From positions 1-64,000 of the forward strand of contig JAHCIJ010000003.1 of assembly GCA_026129255.1 (NCBI GenBank): DNA of 64,000 bases, read 5' to 3'. Each line of letters begins with the position of its first letter. The first letter of the stretch is position 1. Source of the stretch: Anaerolineales bacterium (lineage in GTDB: Bacteria; Chloroflexota; Anaerolineae; Anaerolineales; UBA11579). Below are positions 63,651-64,000 of the stretch, piece by piece. A model generated the notes under the pieces. The model was not told the DNA's origin and did no database searches. It saw nothing but the letters and a program-made list of their open reading frames with translations. The position numbers were made by a program, and so were the translations under genes.

Positions 63651-64000
63651 TCGCCATCCTCCGCCAGGCTGCCATCGGGCTGGTAGATACCCAGCACCCG
63701 GCGCTCAGGACGCAGGTACTGCTGGGCGGCGCGCTGCACATCGGCAGGCGTCACGGCGGCCAGGCGGTTAAGGTAGGTTTCAAACCAGGCATAGCTATCG
63801 AACACTTCAGCAAAGCCCATCCAGAAGGCCTGGTTAGTAATGCTTTCGCTGCCGTAGGCAAACAGCGCCTTGGCCTGTTTGACGGCGCGCGCCAGCTCCT
63901 CCGGCTTGGGTGCAGTATCCTGCAAGCGCTTGATCTCGTCATCCAGCGCGGCGACAGCGGCCTCTGCCGTGCTGTTTGGGTGCACCGTGATGGTGATGTC
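63647..64000 (-). CDS. M16-family peptidase, C-terminal part only
   Basis: The last ~117 codons are in the window; the 5' end lies beyond base 64000. The visible part (TITVHPNSTAEAAVAALDDEIKRL to ERRVLGIYQP) is the C-terminal M16 domain with the usual AAQQYLRPERRVLG close. The zinc site, if any, is outside the window. First gene in the unit that ends with acpS. Confidence 0.82.
   Translation of the reverse strand, partial: DITITVHPNSTAEAAVAALDDEIKRLQDTAPKPEELARAVKQAKALFAYGSESITNQAFWMGFAEVFDSYAWFETYLNRLAAVTPADVQRAAQQYLRPERRVLGIYQPDGSLAEDGE

Overview
The window reads as a chromosomal segment of a GC-rich bacterium, most likely a member of the Chloroflexota (Anaerolineae-like). This assignment is inference. 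It rests on a fused alpha-beta glycyl-tRNA synthetase, a bacterial Elp3, an F420-type nitroreductase-like protein, many lipoproteins with no outer-membrane machinery, ECF-type vitamin uptake and abundant LuxR/NarL-type regulators. Genes are dense, often joined by 4-bp ATGA/TTGA overlaps. No prophage, transposase, CRISPR array or rRNA operon was seen.

Layout. 1-2100: a partial membrane molybdo-oxidoreductase, then a hairpin-repeat field around tRNA-Arg. 2112-5936: a small operon (EthD-like, M23 peptidase, degenerate SDR, enoyl-CoA hydratase) and a PaaG-like isomerase. 5933-12000: glyQS-tmk-gmk and two rhomboid proteases. 12043-16600: glycosyltransferase, LysM protein, GNAT, CoA-binding protein, lipoprotein, DoxX. 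16795-24618: CoA-transferase, a divergent two-component pair, aminotransferase, and a DprE2/DprE1-like pair. 24611-32658: MFS exporter, lipB, FHA protein, SlyD-like isomerase, a cytosolic HtrA-like protease coupled to a degenerate LuxR regulator, a Ddn-like protein and an ABC exporter. 32725-39465: DUF4239-like protein, two VOC proteins, recO, a PadR/GyrI-like pair, methyltransferase, Elp3 and a hexapeptide acyltransferase. 39643-40043: tRNA-Phe, tRNA-Gly, tRNA-Cys. 40134-44756: RNase H and an ECF S-T-A-A operon ending in a PfkB-family kinase. 44801-46901: dnaA with a ~700-bp gene-free, AT-richer upstream gap that could be oriC. 46953-54571: EfeO-like lipoprotein plus FTR1 iron permease, a YkoEDC-like ECF transporter with a structured leader, and a HutX-like heme protein. 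54602-64000: NAD-sugar epimerase, an envelope-proteostasis cluster (HExxH lipoprotein, DsbA-cyclophilin fusion lipoprotein, PrsW protease), penicillin-acylase family enzyme, acpS and two M16 proteins.

Two patterns run through the window. First, a family of double-hairpin elements, four well-formed and one decayed, whose stems differ by compensatory changes while bulges and loops stay constant; they flank tRNA-Arg on both sides and follow the 3' end of tRNA-Phe. Second, at least a dozen genes have a TATAAT/TAGAAT-like -10 box only 6-9 nt before the start codon and no Shine-Dalgarno, which implies widespread leaderless mRNAs.
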